This document shows, piece after piece, positions 33,111 to 40,437 of a stretch of 48,298 bases of DNA. The stretch lies in assembly GCA_017436525.1 (NCBI GenBank), contig JAFSCX010000048.1, positions 1 to 48,298 on the forward strand. Direction: 5' to 3'. Position 1 is the stretch's first letter. Every line of letters begins with the position of its first letter. The position numbers were made by a program, and so were the translations under genes. Below the pieces are notes generated by a model. That model was given only the letters and a program-made list of their open reading frames with translations. It was not told where the DNA came from and did no database searches. This stretch comes from Clostridia bacterium (GTDB lineage Bacteria; Bacillota; Clostridia; Oscillospirales; QAKW01).

Positions 33111-33493
33111 TCGCTTAATCCGCCTTGCCCCAGCTCATATTGGCTCAGGCGGGCACGCAGAAGCTCGTTTTCCTCTTTCAGATGATTGATCTGCTCCTGC
33201 AGCTCTTTTGCTTCGGCGGGAGAGGTGCCGGCATGCTCTAATTGATAAAGATAGCGGCGGATCTCCTCCCGAAGACGGGCGCAGGAAGCTTTGTTTTTTT
33301 CATTTTCATCGCAAAAGTCCAGCGCGCAAAGAATGGATGCGGTGCTGAGGCTGAGCTTGCTGTTGCTTTTCAAAAGGGTGCGGATCTTTTCATCCAATGC
33401 CGCTGCAAGGCCTAAAGTATATTCGCGGGATTCTTCGGTCATGACAACAAATTCATTGCCTGCAACGGAGATGCTGATCTTATTTCTCCCCAT
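33107..33493 (-). CDS. zapA: Cell division protein ZapA
   Basis: FtsZ-ring-associated protein of 128 residues. The N-terminal globular head (about 1-55) includes KISISVAGNEFVVMTEESREY. The C-terminal half is a coiled coil (about 60-120, with LQEQINHLKEENELLRARLSQ) that drives tetramer formation and FtsZ bundling. It is the first gene of the minus-strand zapA-maf-mreBCD-mrdA operon. AGGGGAGG precedes its start. Confidence 0.88.
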   Translation of the reverse strand: MGRNKISISVAGNEFVVMTEESREYTLGLAAALDEKIRTLLKSNSKLSLSTASILCALDFCDENEKNKASCARLREEIRRYLYQLEHAGTSPAEAKELQEQINHLKEENELLRARLSQYELGQGGLSE

Positions 33494-33525
33494 GATATTG
33501 TCCTCCCCTTAGTTATTATTATTCT

Positions 33526-33554
33526 ATTATAATAGATTCTTTTTGATATTTCAA
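33526..33554 (-). promoter_or_regulatory. Promoter of the zapA-mre operon
   Basis: On the minus strand, TTGAAA (33554-33549), a 17-bp spacer and TATAAT (33531-33526), about 33 bases before the zapA start. Its -35 box is only eight bases from the -35 box of the divergent AEC transporter promoter, so the two polymerases would compete. Confidence 0.8.
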
Positions 33555-33562
33555 GATAATAT

Positions 33563-33591
33563 TTGACATGCTTTGGGGAAAATATTATAAT
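33563..33591 (+). promoter_or_regulatory. Promoter of the AEC transporter gene
   Basis: Consensus TTGACA (33563-33568), a 17-bp spacer and TATAAT (33586-33591), 24 bases before the start codon at 33616. It is divergent from the zapA promoter. Confidence 0.85.
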
Positions 33592-33615
33592 AGAATTCCG
33601 AATGAGGTGAAAATA

Positions 33616-34548
33616 ATGGAATTTTTTAATTATATGGCTGCCGCCTTCGGGCAGGTGGCAATCCTTGCGGTGCTGGTCATTGTGGGCTTTATCTGCGATA
33701 AAACCAAGCTTTATACCCAATCGGTATCCCGCAGCTGCAACGATCTTTTATTTTATATTATAACGCCTGCGGTAATCATTGATTCCTTTTTGAATGTGAA
33801 ATTCGAGCAGGAAAGCGCCCTTTCTTTTTTGGCGGCCTTTTTGATCTTTGGGGTCTTTCATGGTGCGGCGGCCCTTCTGGTCCGCCCTCTTTATAAGAAA
33901 GCGGGGGAGCATCGGGCCATCTTCCGCTATGCCACCATGTTTGGCAATGTGGGCTATATGGGCCTGCCTCTTGCAAAGGCGGTGGCCGGGGATTTGGGCG
34001 TCTTTTATGCCAGCGCAGGTGTCGCCGTTTTTAATATTTTCGCCTTCACCTACGGCATCCGCCTGATGGATCGGGAGCAGGCGGGCTTCCAACTGAAGAA
34101 ATTACTTTTGAACCCCGGCTCCATCGGTATTATTATCGGCATACCGCTTTTTTTGCTGCGGGTAGAATTGCCGGCCCTTTTGGCAACGCCCATCACTTAT
34201 CTGGGCAGCCTTAATACCCCCCTTGCCATGCTGATGTTCGGCACTTATCTTGCTAATACCGATCTTTTGGGAATGTTTCGCAAAAAAGAGAATTATTTTG
34301 TGGCTCTTTTGAAATTATTGGTGATGCCCCTTTGCACCTTGGGAATCCTTTGGCTGGTCGGCGTAAGGGGGACTCTTTTGCTCACCGCCGTGGTCCTCTG
34401 CAGCGCACCCACTGCCAATAATACGGTCATGTTTGCCGCGAAATACGGGCAGGATACCGGCGTTGCCTCCAAAGTCTCCGGATTTACAAGTGTCTTATCT
34501 GTCATTACCATGCCGATCTGCATCGCCCTTGCGGATTTGCTGGGGTGA
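33616..34548 (+). CDS. AEC-family transporter
   Basis: Membrane protein of 310 residues with about ten helices in two inverted halves, in the auxin-efflux-carrier family. Bacterial members move malate, malonate or other organic acids. Typical features are PAVIIDSFL in helix 2 (about 55-63), the YATMFGNVGYMGLPLAKA segment (about 109-126) and the C-terminal CSAPTANNTVMFAAKYGQD (about 262-280). The start at 33616 has GAGGTGA upstream. It is followed directly by a palindromic element and a terminator. Confidence 0.88.
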   Translation: MEFFNYMAAAFGQVAILAVLVIVGFICDKTKLYTQSVSRSCNDLLFYIITPAVIIDSFLNVKFEQESALSFLAAFLIFGVFHGAAALLVRPLYKKAGEHRAIFRYATMFGNVGYMGLPLAKAVAGDLGVFYASAGVAVFNIFAFTYGIRLMDREQAGFQLKKLLLNPGSIGIIIGIPLFLLRVELPALLATPITYLGSLNTPLAMLMFGTYLANTDLLGMFRKKENYFVALLKLLVMPLCTLGILWLVGVRGTLLLTAVVLCSAPTANNTVMFAAKYGQDTGVASKVSGFTSVLSVITMPICIALADLLG

Positions 34549-34648
34549 GAGGCGCAAAAATGGTGCCTTTTTCCTTTTTTCATCTTCGCCGTATCGGCAT
34601 ACGCCTTCAGCTGAAGAAACGAAAAAATCCATCCATTTTAGCACCTCT
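34548..34648. repeat. Palindromic intergenic element with terminal inverted repeats
   Basis: A roughly 101-bp element lies directly after the AEC transporter stop. Its ends are AGAGGCGCAAAAATGG (34548-34563) and CCATTTTAGCACCTCT (34633-34648), an imperfect inverted repeat. Inside are a T/C-rich arm and a matching GAAGAAACGAAAAAA arm around the palindrome CGCCGTAT-CGGC-ATACGCC (34587-34605). This layout and the CAAAAATGGTGC block resemble one unit of the 107-bp repeats at 15.8 kb read in reverse. Confidence 0.6.
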
Positions 34649-34670
34649 TGGATTGAAAAACTTTGAATCA

Positions 34671-34702
34671 AAAAACTCGACCCATGGGGGTCGAGTTTTT
34701 TT
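34671..34702 (+). terminator. Terminator after the AEC transporter gene
   Basis: AAAAACTCGACCC (34671-34683) pairs with GGGTCGAGTTTTT (34688-34700) around ATGG, with seven T residues following. It is separated from the U32 gene end by the hairpin array. Confidence 0.88.
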
Positions 34703-34708
34703 CTTAAC

Positions 34709-34828
34709 GGCCCGCCTTTGGCGGGCCATATCACTTTTGCGAAGCAAAAATATCACTGCGTCGCCAGACGCAATACCACTGCGTCGTAAGACGCAATATC
34801 ACTGTAAGGCGAATGGAATTCGCCTTAC
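34709..34828 (-). repeat. Five-hairpin array after the U32 gene
   Basis: Five hairpins occur in a row: GGCCCGCC/GGCGGGCC (34709-34727), TTTGC/GCAAA (34736-34748), GCGTC/GACGC (34758-34771), a second GCGTC/GACGC with a different loop (34781-34794), and GTAAGGCGAAT/ATTCGCCTTAC (34804-34828). The spacers are ATATCACT, AATATCACT, AATACCACT and AATATCACT, read on the gene strand as AGTGATATT. The last stem is a perfect 11 bp and its right arm contains the TAA stop codon of the U32 gene. The design is the same as in the array after serS, with almost no shared stem sequence. Confidence 0.85.
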
Positions 34829-36858
34829 CATACGCCTCTATAATAAAGCCCCCTTGTATATTCTTCCGGTGTTTCTTTCGCGCCCTTGCGATATTGAAGG
34901 ATGATCTTCATGATTTCATCGGGCCGCTCATCCGTAAAAAGAAGCCGCCCGAAGGCGACTCCCGCCGATTGCCATTCCCGATTACGGTCGGCAAGGAAAA
35001 GGGGCGCATTATTAAAGAGGGTGTTGGTGCAACGGTGGCCGCAGGCGATGGGGAAGCGGCGGCCGGTGCGGTCGGTGATGGTGCCGCCTGCGCCTTTGCG
35101 GCAGGGGCCGACATTTTTGAGGATGCAATTGACCGTCTCCATCAAGGGCAGCCGCCCATAGACGATGATTCCCGCAGGGAGGGGCTTTGGAATCTGCCGG
35201 AGCTGCTTGAGGGTCAGCTCAAAAGAAAGGGTTGCTTCCGAGAGATGGCCGGCAAGGGTGCGAAGGCTATGGCCGTTGGCAAGGTTAAGCCCGTAATCTC
35301 CGTGGAGCGTAAAGCCCATTTTTTGAAGGGGCAGGATCTGCCCTATATTGCGGATCAGCCCATGGCGAAAGCCGGCGCCATAGAGGGTGCTTGCCAGCGA
35401 GAGCAACTCTTTTTCGCTGATAAATGCAGGGAAGAAGACCCCGCATTTCGGCTCTTTGCCAAAGGGGATGCATTGCTCCGGCTTTGCGGCGTTGAGCCAG
35501 CAAAAATCAAGGCGGGCAAGGGCATCGCTACGCAAATTCTCAGGGCGATGATACCATCCTTCCAGCCGCGGCTCTCCTTGATGATCGGCCTTGGGAACGG
35601 GAGAGACTCCTTGGGGGATAAAGGGATGGGCTTTAGGCGCAAAATGGGCAGTCAGGCGGGAGAGGGCCTCTCTGCGCAAGGCATTAAAAGCGGCGGCAGA
35701 ATAAAAGAGATCATGCTCGATGCGCGCCGTGAATTTTTCAAGGTAGAAGGGGGTGCCGCCCAGCTTGCCCAAAGAGCGTGCGGCGTCTTCTTCGGTGATC
35801 TCTCGCTTAAGGGCGGGGGCGGGAGCTTCCGGCTCCATGGAGAAGGTATAGCCATCGCAGGTGGTCTCCAATCGGCAGTAGCCCTCTCGCATGATGAGAT
35901 AGAAAGAGACCCCTCTTTTTTTAGGCTCATAGCCTTCCTCCAAGGTCTTGGATACGGCGGCAACCGCCGCTTTATAATCGGCGTACTCCGTCTTGGTCTT
36001 GGTGCCGAACATTTGGGGGCCCAAGCGGCCGGTCAGATAGCCGGCCGTAAATCCGCCCCTTGCAAAAATGTGCGCCAATTGGGTGATGGTTTCTTGGGTG
36101 GCGGGGGCACCGTCGATGCAATTTCGATAGGCGGCGGTAACGCTGCCTACATATTCGGGAGATTTTAATCTTCCTTCAATTTTCAGAGAAGCAACGCCCG
36201 CCTCTTTGAGGGCGGAAAGATGCTCAAGGGTGCAAAGATCCTTGAGGCTCAAGGGATATTGCCCCCCTTCATAAGGCAGGCGGCAGGGCTGCGCGCAAAG
36301 GCCACGATTGCCGCTTTTTTGGCCTGCCACTGCGGAAAACAGACAATTTCCGCTGCAGCTCATGCAGAGCGCTCCATGGGCAAAGACCTCAATTTCCAAT
36401 CCGCATTTGCAAAGAGAGGCAATCTGCTCAAGAGGCAATTCTCTTGCCAGCACCACCCGCGAAAAACCCAGCTCTTTCAAAAAGAGGATGCCGCTTTCGC
36501 TATGAATATTCATTTGAGTGGAGGCATGAAGGGGCAAAGAAGGGCAGAGCTCATGAAGCACTTTTGCTGCGCCGAGATCCGAGACAATGGCAGCATCGGC
36601 GCCGCTTTTTGCAATATCTTCAGCGAGGGCATAAAGCTCTTCCATCTCCTCTTCCCGCACCAGTGTATTGACGGTTACATAGACCTTCACCTTCCTCAGA
36701 TGGCAATAGGCCACGATCTCTTTGAGCGCGTCTCCATCAAAGCCGCAAGCAGCGCGGCGGGCATTGAGGGTCTTTCCGCCCAAATAGATGGCATCCGCTC
36801 CGTTGCGAACGGCGCTGACAGCCGCTTCAAAATTACCTGCAGGTGCTAAAAGCTCCAT
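34825..36858 (-). CDS. U32 family peptidase
   Basis: A 677-residue protein of the U32 (collagenase-like) family. The N-terminal part is TIM-barrel-like, beginning MELLAPAGNFEAAVSAVRNGADAIYLG. The family signature is EVFAHGALCMSCSGNC (about 154-169), with cysteines continuing in CAQPCRLPY (about 186-194), suggesting an iron-sulfur or metal site. The C-terminal half (about 380-600) corresponds to the extended form of the family. Better-studied relatives act in tRNA or ubiquinone hydroxylation rather than proteolysis, so the peptidase name may mislead. The RBS AAAGGAGG is strong. Its stop codon lies in the stem of the hairpin array. Confidence 0.88.
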   Translation of the reverse strand: MELLAPAGNFEAAVSAVRNGADAIYLGGKTLNARRAACGFDGDALKEIVAYCHLRKVKVYVTVNTLVREEEMEELYALAEDIAKSGADAAIVSDLGAAKVLHELCPSLPLHASTQMNIHSESGILFLKELGFSRVVLARELPLEQIASLCKCGLEIEVFAHGALCMSCSGNCLFSAVAGQKSGNRGLCAQPCRLPYEGGQYPLSLKDLCTLEHLSALKEAGVASLKIEGRLKSPEYVGSVTAAYRNCIDGAPATQETITQLAHIFARGGFTAGYLTGRLGPQMFGTKTKTEYADYKAAVAAVSKTLEEGYEPKKRGVSFYLIMREGYCRLETTCDGYTFSMEPEAPAPALKREITEEDAARSLGKLGGTPFYLEKFTARIEHDLFYSAAAFNALRREALSRLTAHFAPKAHPFIPQGVSPVPKADHQGEPRLEGWYHRPENLRSDALARLDFCWLNAAKPEQCIPFGKEPKCGVFFPAFISEKELLSLASTLYGAGFRHGLIRNIGQILPLQKMGFTLHGDYGLNLANGHSLRTLAGHLSEATLSFELTLKQLRQIPKPLPAGIIVYGRLPLMETVNCILKNVGPCRKGAGGTITDRTGRRFPIACGHRCTNTLFNNAPLFLADRNREWQSAGVAFGRLLFTDERPDEIMKIILQYRKGAKETPEEYTRGLYYRGVW

Positions 36859-36929
36859 CCTTCCACCTCCTTTTGGGTTCTTGTTTGCTTTATATTATAT
36901 AAAAATCCGCGGAATATTTCAACACCAAC

Positions 36930-36958
36930 TTGACTATTAGGAGAAAAAAGGTTAAAAT
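36930..36958 (+). promoter_or_regulatory. Promoter of the membrane-anchored unknown gene
   Basis: TTGACT (36930-36935), a 17-bp spacer and TAAAAT (36953-36958), 32 bases before the start codon at 36991. Confidence 0.75.
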
Positions 36959-36990
36959 AGAACCATTAATATTAGTTTGGAGCAAGAGGA

Positions 36991-37803
36991 ATGAATAAAA
37001 TTACCGTTTTTTTTCGTAAATACGGCCACAAGATTCTCACCTTCACCATTGGGCTTGTCTTTCTTTCCGTCTGTGCAGGCGGCGTGGTCATGGGCGGAAT
37101 CCGCGTCTATCATCGGTTTCGCCCCGCTCATATTTATGAAGAAGGGGTGGATCCCGATCTCATTTCTGCCGGAGCCGCCTTTGACGAGCTGAGAGACGCA
37201 GGCCTTGAAGAGGGGACAAAGGAATTCTTTACCCAATATATCGCAAATTTTGTGGCGCAGGATTTTCCTAATTTTTCCGATCCTGTGGGCCTGAATCCCG
37301 ATTATTTTATCTCCTATGGTCTTTGGCAGGCGATCAAGGTCAATGGGCAGGGGGTTTATTCCTTCCGCAATAATGATACATTCTTAGTGCCGAGAGCGGA
37401 TGTGGAAAAATACGGCCTTTATAATTTTAATTACGCAGGTAAGATTAAGCATAAGACGGTAGATATCTGCGGGAAATTCACCTATGATAAGCTCAGCCGA
37501 TGCTATAAAGTCAGCAATGAGGTGATGGATGAGGAATACTTGGTTCCCAGCATTCTGGAAGTGAAGAAGGATGAGAAGACCGGCTATTATACGCTGCTGG
37601 TCGATTGCTATTACAGCGATCCTTTGACCGAGACGGATGTAACGCAGGATGCCACCCGCTTTGCCAAGCGGCTTTCCATTGTCTTGCGGCCGGTGGAGAT
37701 GGTCTCTAATCCTGCTGCAGAAGAGGAGGCGGCTGATACGGTTACCGATTATCAATATGTCTCCTGCACCTTGGTGGATGAGACTTTGGATCAAAATAAG
37801 TAA
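36991..37803 (+). CDS. Membrane-anchored protein of unknown function
   Basis: I do not recognise this 270-residue protein. A basic N-terminus (MNKITVFFRKYGHK) leads to one membrane helix (about 15-36). The remaining 230 residues would be outside the membrane, and the charge pattern suggests outside the cell. The region is a mixture of short strands and helices without an evident catalytic motif, for example FVAQDFPNFSDPVGLNPDYFISYGLWQ (about 83-109). Three cysteines (about residues 151, 161 and 197) could form a disulfide. The C-terminus is acidic. It has its own promoter and a terminator hairpin directly behind it. Its codon use resembles its neighbours. Confidence 0.8.
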   Translation: MNKITVFFRKYGHKILTFTIGLVFLSVCAGGVVMGGIRVYHRFRPAHIYEEGVDPDLISAGAAFDELRDAGLEEGTKEFFTQYIANFVAQDFPNFSDPVGLNPDYFISYGLWQAIKVNGQGVYSFRNNDTFLVPRADVEKYGLYNFNYAGKIKHKTVDICGKFTYDKLSRCYKVSNEVMDEEYLVPSILEVKKDEKTGYYTLLVDCYYSDPLTETDVTQDATRFAKRLSIVLRPVEMVSNPAAEEEAADTVTDYQYVSCTLVDETLDQNK

Positions 37804-37808
37804 GGAAT

Positions 37809-37836
37809 AAGAGAGCGGAGCAACCGCTCTCTTTTG
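37809..37836 (+). terminator. Hairpin just before the adenylate-forming-like gene
   Basis: AAGAGAGCGG (37809-37818) pairs with CCGCTCTCTT (37824-37833), followed by TTTT. It looks like the terminator of the preceding gene. It ends only three bases before the next start codon, so it could also mask the translation start of the following gene. Confidence 0.75.
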
Positions 37837-37838
37837 GT

Positions 37839-39083
37839 ATGATGATGGATCTGAAAAGGGAAGGCTCTGCTTATCGGGCCTATCGCACCTGCGCCTATCG
37901 CAATAAATATGAAACTGCCCTCATTTTCGGGGGAAAAAGCTTCACCTACGGAGAGCTGCTCTCAGGGGCGGAGCAGGCTTATAATACCTTTCGCCAGATG
38001 GGTATAGAACCCCGAGAGAGGGTTTGCCTGTGGCTGCCTAATTGCCCCGATCTGCTGCGCATTTTTTATGGGCTCTCCCGCATGGGCGCAATAGGAGTTT
38101 TTGCCCATCCCGATGCGGCTCCTGCGGAGGTGATCAAGCAGATGGAGGCGACGGGTGCCGCCCGCTTGATCACCACTGCGCAAAATTACGAGGCCTTTTG
38201 CAGCTATGCAGGGCCTTTGGGGGCGGGAAAGATCAGCATATGCCGCCCTGAGCGGGAGATGAAGGGGAAGGTGTTGCGGCTTTATCGGCAAAAAAATCCC
38301 GCTTCCGAGGATTTATTTGAGCTGGATTTTTTGGATCAGCAGATGGAGAAAAATCGCTACCACGCAGGGGATGCGGCCTATCTTGATCCATCCCAGCCGG
38401 CGGCGATTCTTTTCGGAAGCAGCAGCTTTTTGCAGGTAAAGCCTGTGGAATATTTGCCTGCTGAGCTTTATGAGAAATCCCAACTGTTTTATGGCAAAAA
38501 TGAGGCTGCAAAGAGCGTATATATCGAGCATTCTTTTGCTTTTGAAGGAGGCTTTCTTGCTGCGCACAGCGCCCTTTGCTCCGGGAAAACCATCCTTTGG
38601 GGCAAGGAGGAGGCAGTGGCGCTTTTGAAGCACAATCAGCCCGATCTGATTGTGGCCACCGAAGAGCTTTTTTGGCTGCTTCGGCAGAGGGCAGGGGAAT
38701 TTCGCGGCCGATGGAAGAATCTGCAGGGCGGAATTCAGATGGGCAGAGCAGTCAGCCCGCTGATGAGAAAATATGCGCCGCGCGCTTTGGAGAAGATGGG
38801 CGGAAAAGGATGCTTTTCGGAAAGTGCGGCAGAGCTGAAAATCGGCAAAGAGCCGCTATGCTTTATGGGCGATTTCGGGGTGCGGCTTGCGGATGTGGCG
38901 GCAGCTGTATCGAATTTCGATGGTATTGAAAAATGCCGATGCCTTCCCTATCAGGGCGGCTTTATTTTGCAGATTATGCCTCAGAAGAAGGGGGATCAGC
39001 AGCTGGGCGCCGCGCTGATTCAGCGTTGTCGGCGGGAAATGGGGCCGTTGCATCTTCCCAAAAAAGTGGAATTTATAGGGTGA
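37839..39083 (+). CDS. Degenerate AMP-dependent synthetase/ligase homologue
   Basis: A 414-residue relative of acyl-CoA synthetases and adenylation enzymes that seems to have lost catalysis. The N-terminal fold is recognisable (ALIFGGKSFTYGELLSGAEQ, and RERVCLWLPNCPDLLRIFYGLSRMGAIGV, about 59-87). The ATP-binding TSGTTGxPKG loop is replaced by AAILFGSSSFLQVKPVEYL (about 188-206). The YGxTE motif is replaced by GCFSESAAEL, and the C-terminal lysine motif is missing. The protein ends at MGPLHLPKKVEFIG, short of the usual 500 or more residues. Three ATG codons in a row (37839, 37842, 37845) could start it, and no clear RBS precedes them. It sits just after a hairpin. It is probably not an active ligase; a binding role is possible. 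Confidence 0.72.
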   Translation: MMMDLKREGSAYRAYRTCAYRNKYETALIFGGKSFTYGELLSGAEQAYNTFRQMGIEPRERVCLWLPNCPDLLRIFYGLSRMGAIGVFAHPDAAPAEVIKQMEATGAARLITTAQNYEAFCSYAGPLGAGKISICRPEREMKGKVLRLYRQKNPASEDLFELDFLDQQMEKNRYHAGDAAYLDPSQPAAILFGSSSFLQVKPVEYLPAELYEKSQLFYGKNEAAKSVYIEHSFAFEGGFLAAHSALCSGKTILWGKEEAVALLKHNQPDLIVATEELFWLLRQRAGEFRGRWKNLQGGIQMGRAVSPLMRKYAPRALEKMGGKGCFSESAAELKIGKEPLCFMGDFGVRLADVAAAVSNFDGIEKCRCLPYQGGFILQIMPQKKGDQQLGAALIQRCRREMGPLHLPKKVEFIG

Positions 39084-39119
39084 AACATACAGAATTTGAT
39101 AGTTTTTTTGTAAAAAATC

Positions 39120-39148
39120 TTTACTAATAAAAAAGAATATGATAAAAT
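39120..39148 (+). promoter_or_regulatory. Possible promoter of minD
   Basis: TTTACT (39120-39125), a 17-bp spacer and TAAAAT (39143-39148), 32 bases before the minD start. The -35 box is weak. Confidence 0.5.
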
Positions 39149-39180
39149 ACCAATATTAAAATTTGATCGAGGAGGGAAAA

Positions 39181-39930
39181 ATGGGGACCGTCATCAGTAT
39201 CGTTTCCGGCAAAGGCGGCGTCGGCAAGACCACCATTTGCGCCAATCTGGCCTTTGCATTGGCTCAAAGCGGGCGTACAGTGATCGCCATCGATGGTGAT
39301 ATGGGCCTTCGCAATTTAGATATCCTTCTTCGGATGGAGGATAAGAGCGCTTACGATCTTCTGGATATTCTGGAAGAGCGTTGCCCCATCAGTAAAGGCA
39401 TCAGCGCTCATGATTTATATCCCAATCTGCATTTCATCTCGGGTGCAGATGATTATAACGCAAAAATCGATCGCGGCGCTTTTCGCAAGCTTTGCCGCTA
39501 TCTGGCAGATCATTATGAATATGTCCTGATCGATGCCCCTGCAGGGGTGGGCGAAGGCTTCAAAGATGCCGTCTTCTGCGCCCATCGCTGCATTGTGGTC
39601 TCCACCCCCGATCTTACCGCTGTCCGGGATGCATCCCGCACCGCCGCTATTATTTTGGCGGAGCGGAAGATGAGAGTGGAGCTGATCATCAATAAGGTCC
39701 GTAAGCAGATGATTAAAAAAGGCTATCTGCAGAATGTGGATCAGGTGATGGATTCGGTGGCGCTTCCGCTGATCGGCCTTGTGCCCCATGATGAGGCGGC
39801 AGTGATCAGCGCCAATCAAGGGGAAGTATTGGCGGGAAAGAAGAGTGTGATCGGCCGTGCATTGATCAATATCGCAGGGCGCCTGCAGGGGGAGGATATT
39901 CCGCTGGCGTCTTTCTGGAGAAAGAAATAA
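39181..39930 (+). CDS. minD: Septum-site-determining ATPase MinD
   Basis: ParA/MinD-type ATPase of 249 residues. The deviant Walker A is GKGGVGKTT (about 10-18). The MinD motifs are IDGDMGLRNLDILL (about 38-51), DAPAGVGEGF (about 120-129) and STPDLTAVRDASR (about 141-153). The start at 39181 has GAGGAGGG upstream. The C-terminus ends ALINIAGRLQGEDIPLASFWRKK and is short for a membrane-targeting helix, unlike the longer amphipathic tails of most MinD proteins. No minC or minE is adjacent, and minD is 6 kb away from the mre cluster, although in many Firmicutes they are neighbours. The methylglyoxal-synthase-like gene follows 18 bases later. Confidence 0.88.
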   Translation: MGTVISIVSGKGGVGKTTICANLAFALAQSGRTVIAIDGDMGLRNLDILLRMEDKSAYDLLDILEERCPISKGISAHDLYPNLHFISGADDYNAKIDRGAFRKLCRYLADHYEYVLIDAPAGVGEGFKDAVFCAHRCIVVSTPDLTAVRDASRTAAIILAERKMRVELIINKVRKQMIKKGYLQNVDQVMDSVALPLIGLVPHDEAAVISANQGEVLAGKKSVIGRALINIAGRLQGEDIPLASFWRKK

Positions 39931-39948
39931 GGAGGTCAAATCGAAAGA

Positions 39949-40347
39949 ATGAATATTGCTTTAATTGCCCATGAAAAGAAAAAGGAATTGATGGTGCAGT
40001 TTTGTATTGCCTATGCAGGGATTCTTGCTAAGCATAATCTTTGCGCTACCGCCACCACCGGCAATCTGATTGTGGATGCAACCGGCCTGCAGATCAATAA
40101 AGTATTGAGCGGGTCTCATGGCGGCGAGGATCAGATCGCAGCGCGGATTTCCTGCGGGGAAATCGATGCTCTGCTATTCTTTCGGGATTCTCTTACCCCC
40201 ACCACCAGAGAGCGGGAGGAGTTGAATATTTTCCGCCAGTGCGATGTGCATAATGTCCCTTATGCGACCAATATTGCCACTGCAGAGGTGATTATCATGG
40301 CCCTTGATCGAGGCGACCTCGATTGGCGGGAGATTGATAGAGAATAA
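39949..40347 (+). CDS. Methylglyoxal-synthase-fold protein with altered active site
   Basis: A 132-residue protein whose whole length matches methylglyoxal synthase (dihydroxyacetone phosphate to methylglyoxal and phosphate). LIAHEKKK (about 5-12), ATTGNLIVDATG (about 36-47), FFRDSLTP (about 77-84) and PYATNIATAEVII (about 103-115) align with the E. coli enzyme. Of its active-site residues, His19 and Asp91 are kept here, but Asp20 becomes Glu, Asp71 becomes Glu, His98 becomes Arg and Asp101 becomes Glu. The enzyme name is therefore uncertain. It could be a divergent synthase or a phosphate-ligand sensor. It is probably cotranscribed with minD and ends before a hairpin terminator. Confidence 0.75.
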   Translation: MNIALIAHEKKKELMVQFCIAYAGILAKHNLCATATTGNLIVDATGLQINKVLSGSHGGEDQIAARISCGEIDALLFFRDSLTPTTREREELNIFRQCDVHNVPYATNIATAEVIIMALDRGDLDWREIDRE

Positions 40348-40352
40348 ATTTT

Positions 40353-40386
40353 ATCCTCGCTCTCTTTTGGGGAGTGAGGATTTCTT
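40353..40386 (+). terminator. Terminator after the minD pair
   Basis: ATCCTCGCTC (40353-40362) pairs with GAGTGAGGAT (40372-40381) with one G-T pair, followed by a short T-rich stretch. It separates the minD pair from hisS, which must have its own promoter in the next 50 bases. I see none that is convincing. Confidence 0.65.
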
Positions 40387-40437
40387 GCGTAAAATCGGCA
40401 AAAAACCAAAGTAGATCGTTAAAGTGAGGAATAAGAA

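Noticed and set aside
34813-36168. A 451-codon plus-strand frame across the U32 gene
   Set aside because: It is antisense to the well-supported U32 protein, its translation is low-complexity Gly/Arg/Ala, and it has no start signals.
36991-37803. MinC candidate upstream of minD
   Set aside because: The protein has a membrane anchor and lacks the glycine-rich beta-helix pattern of MinC.
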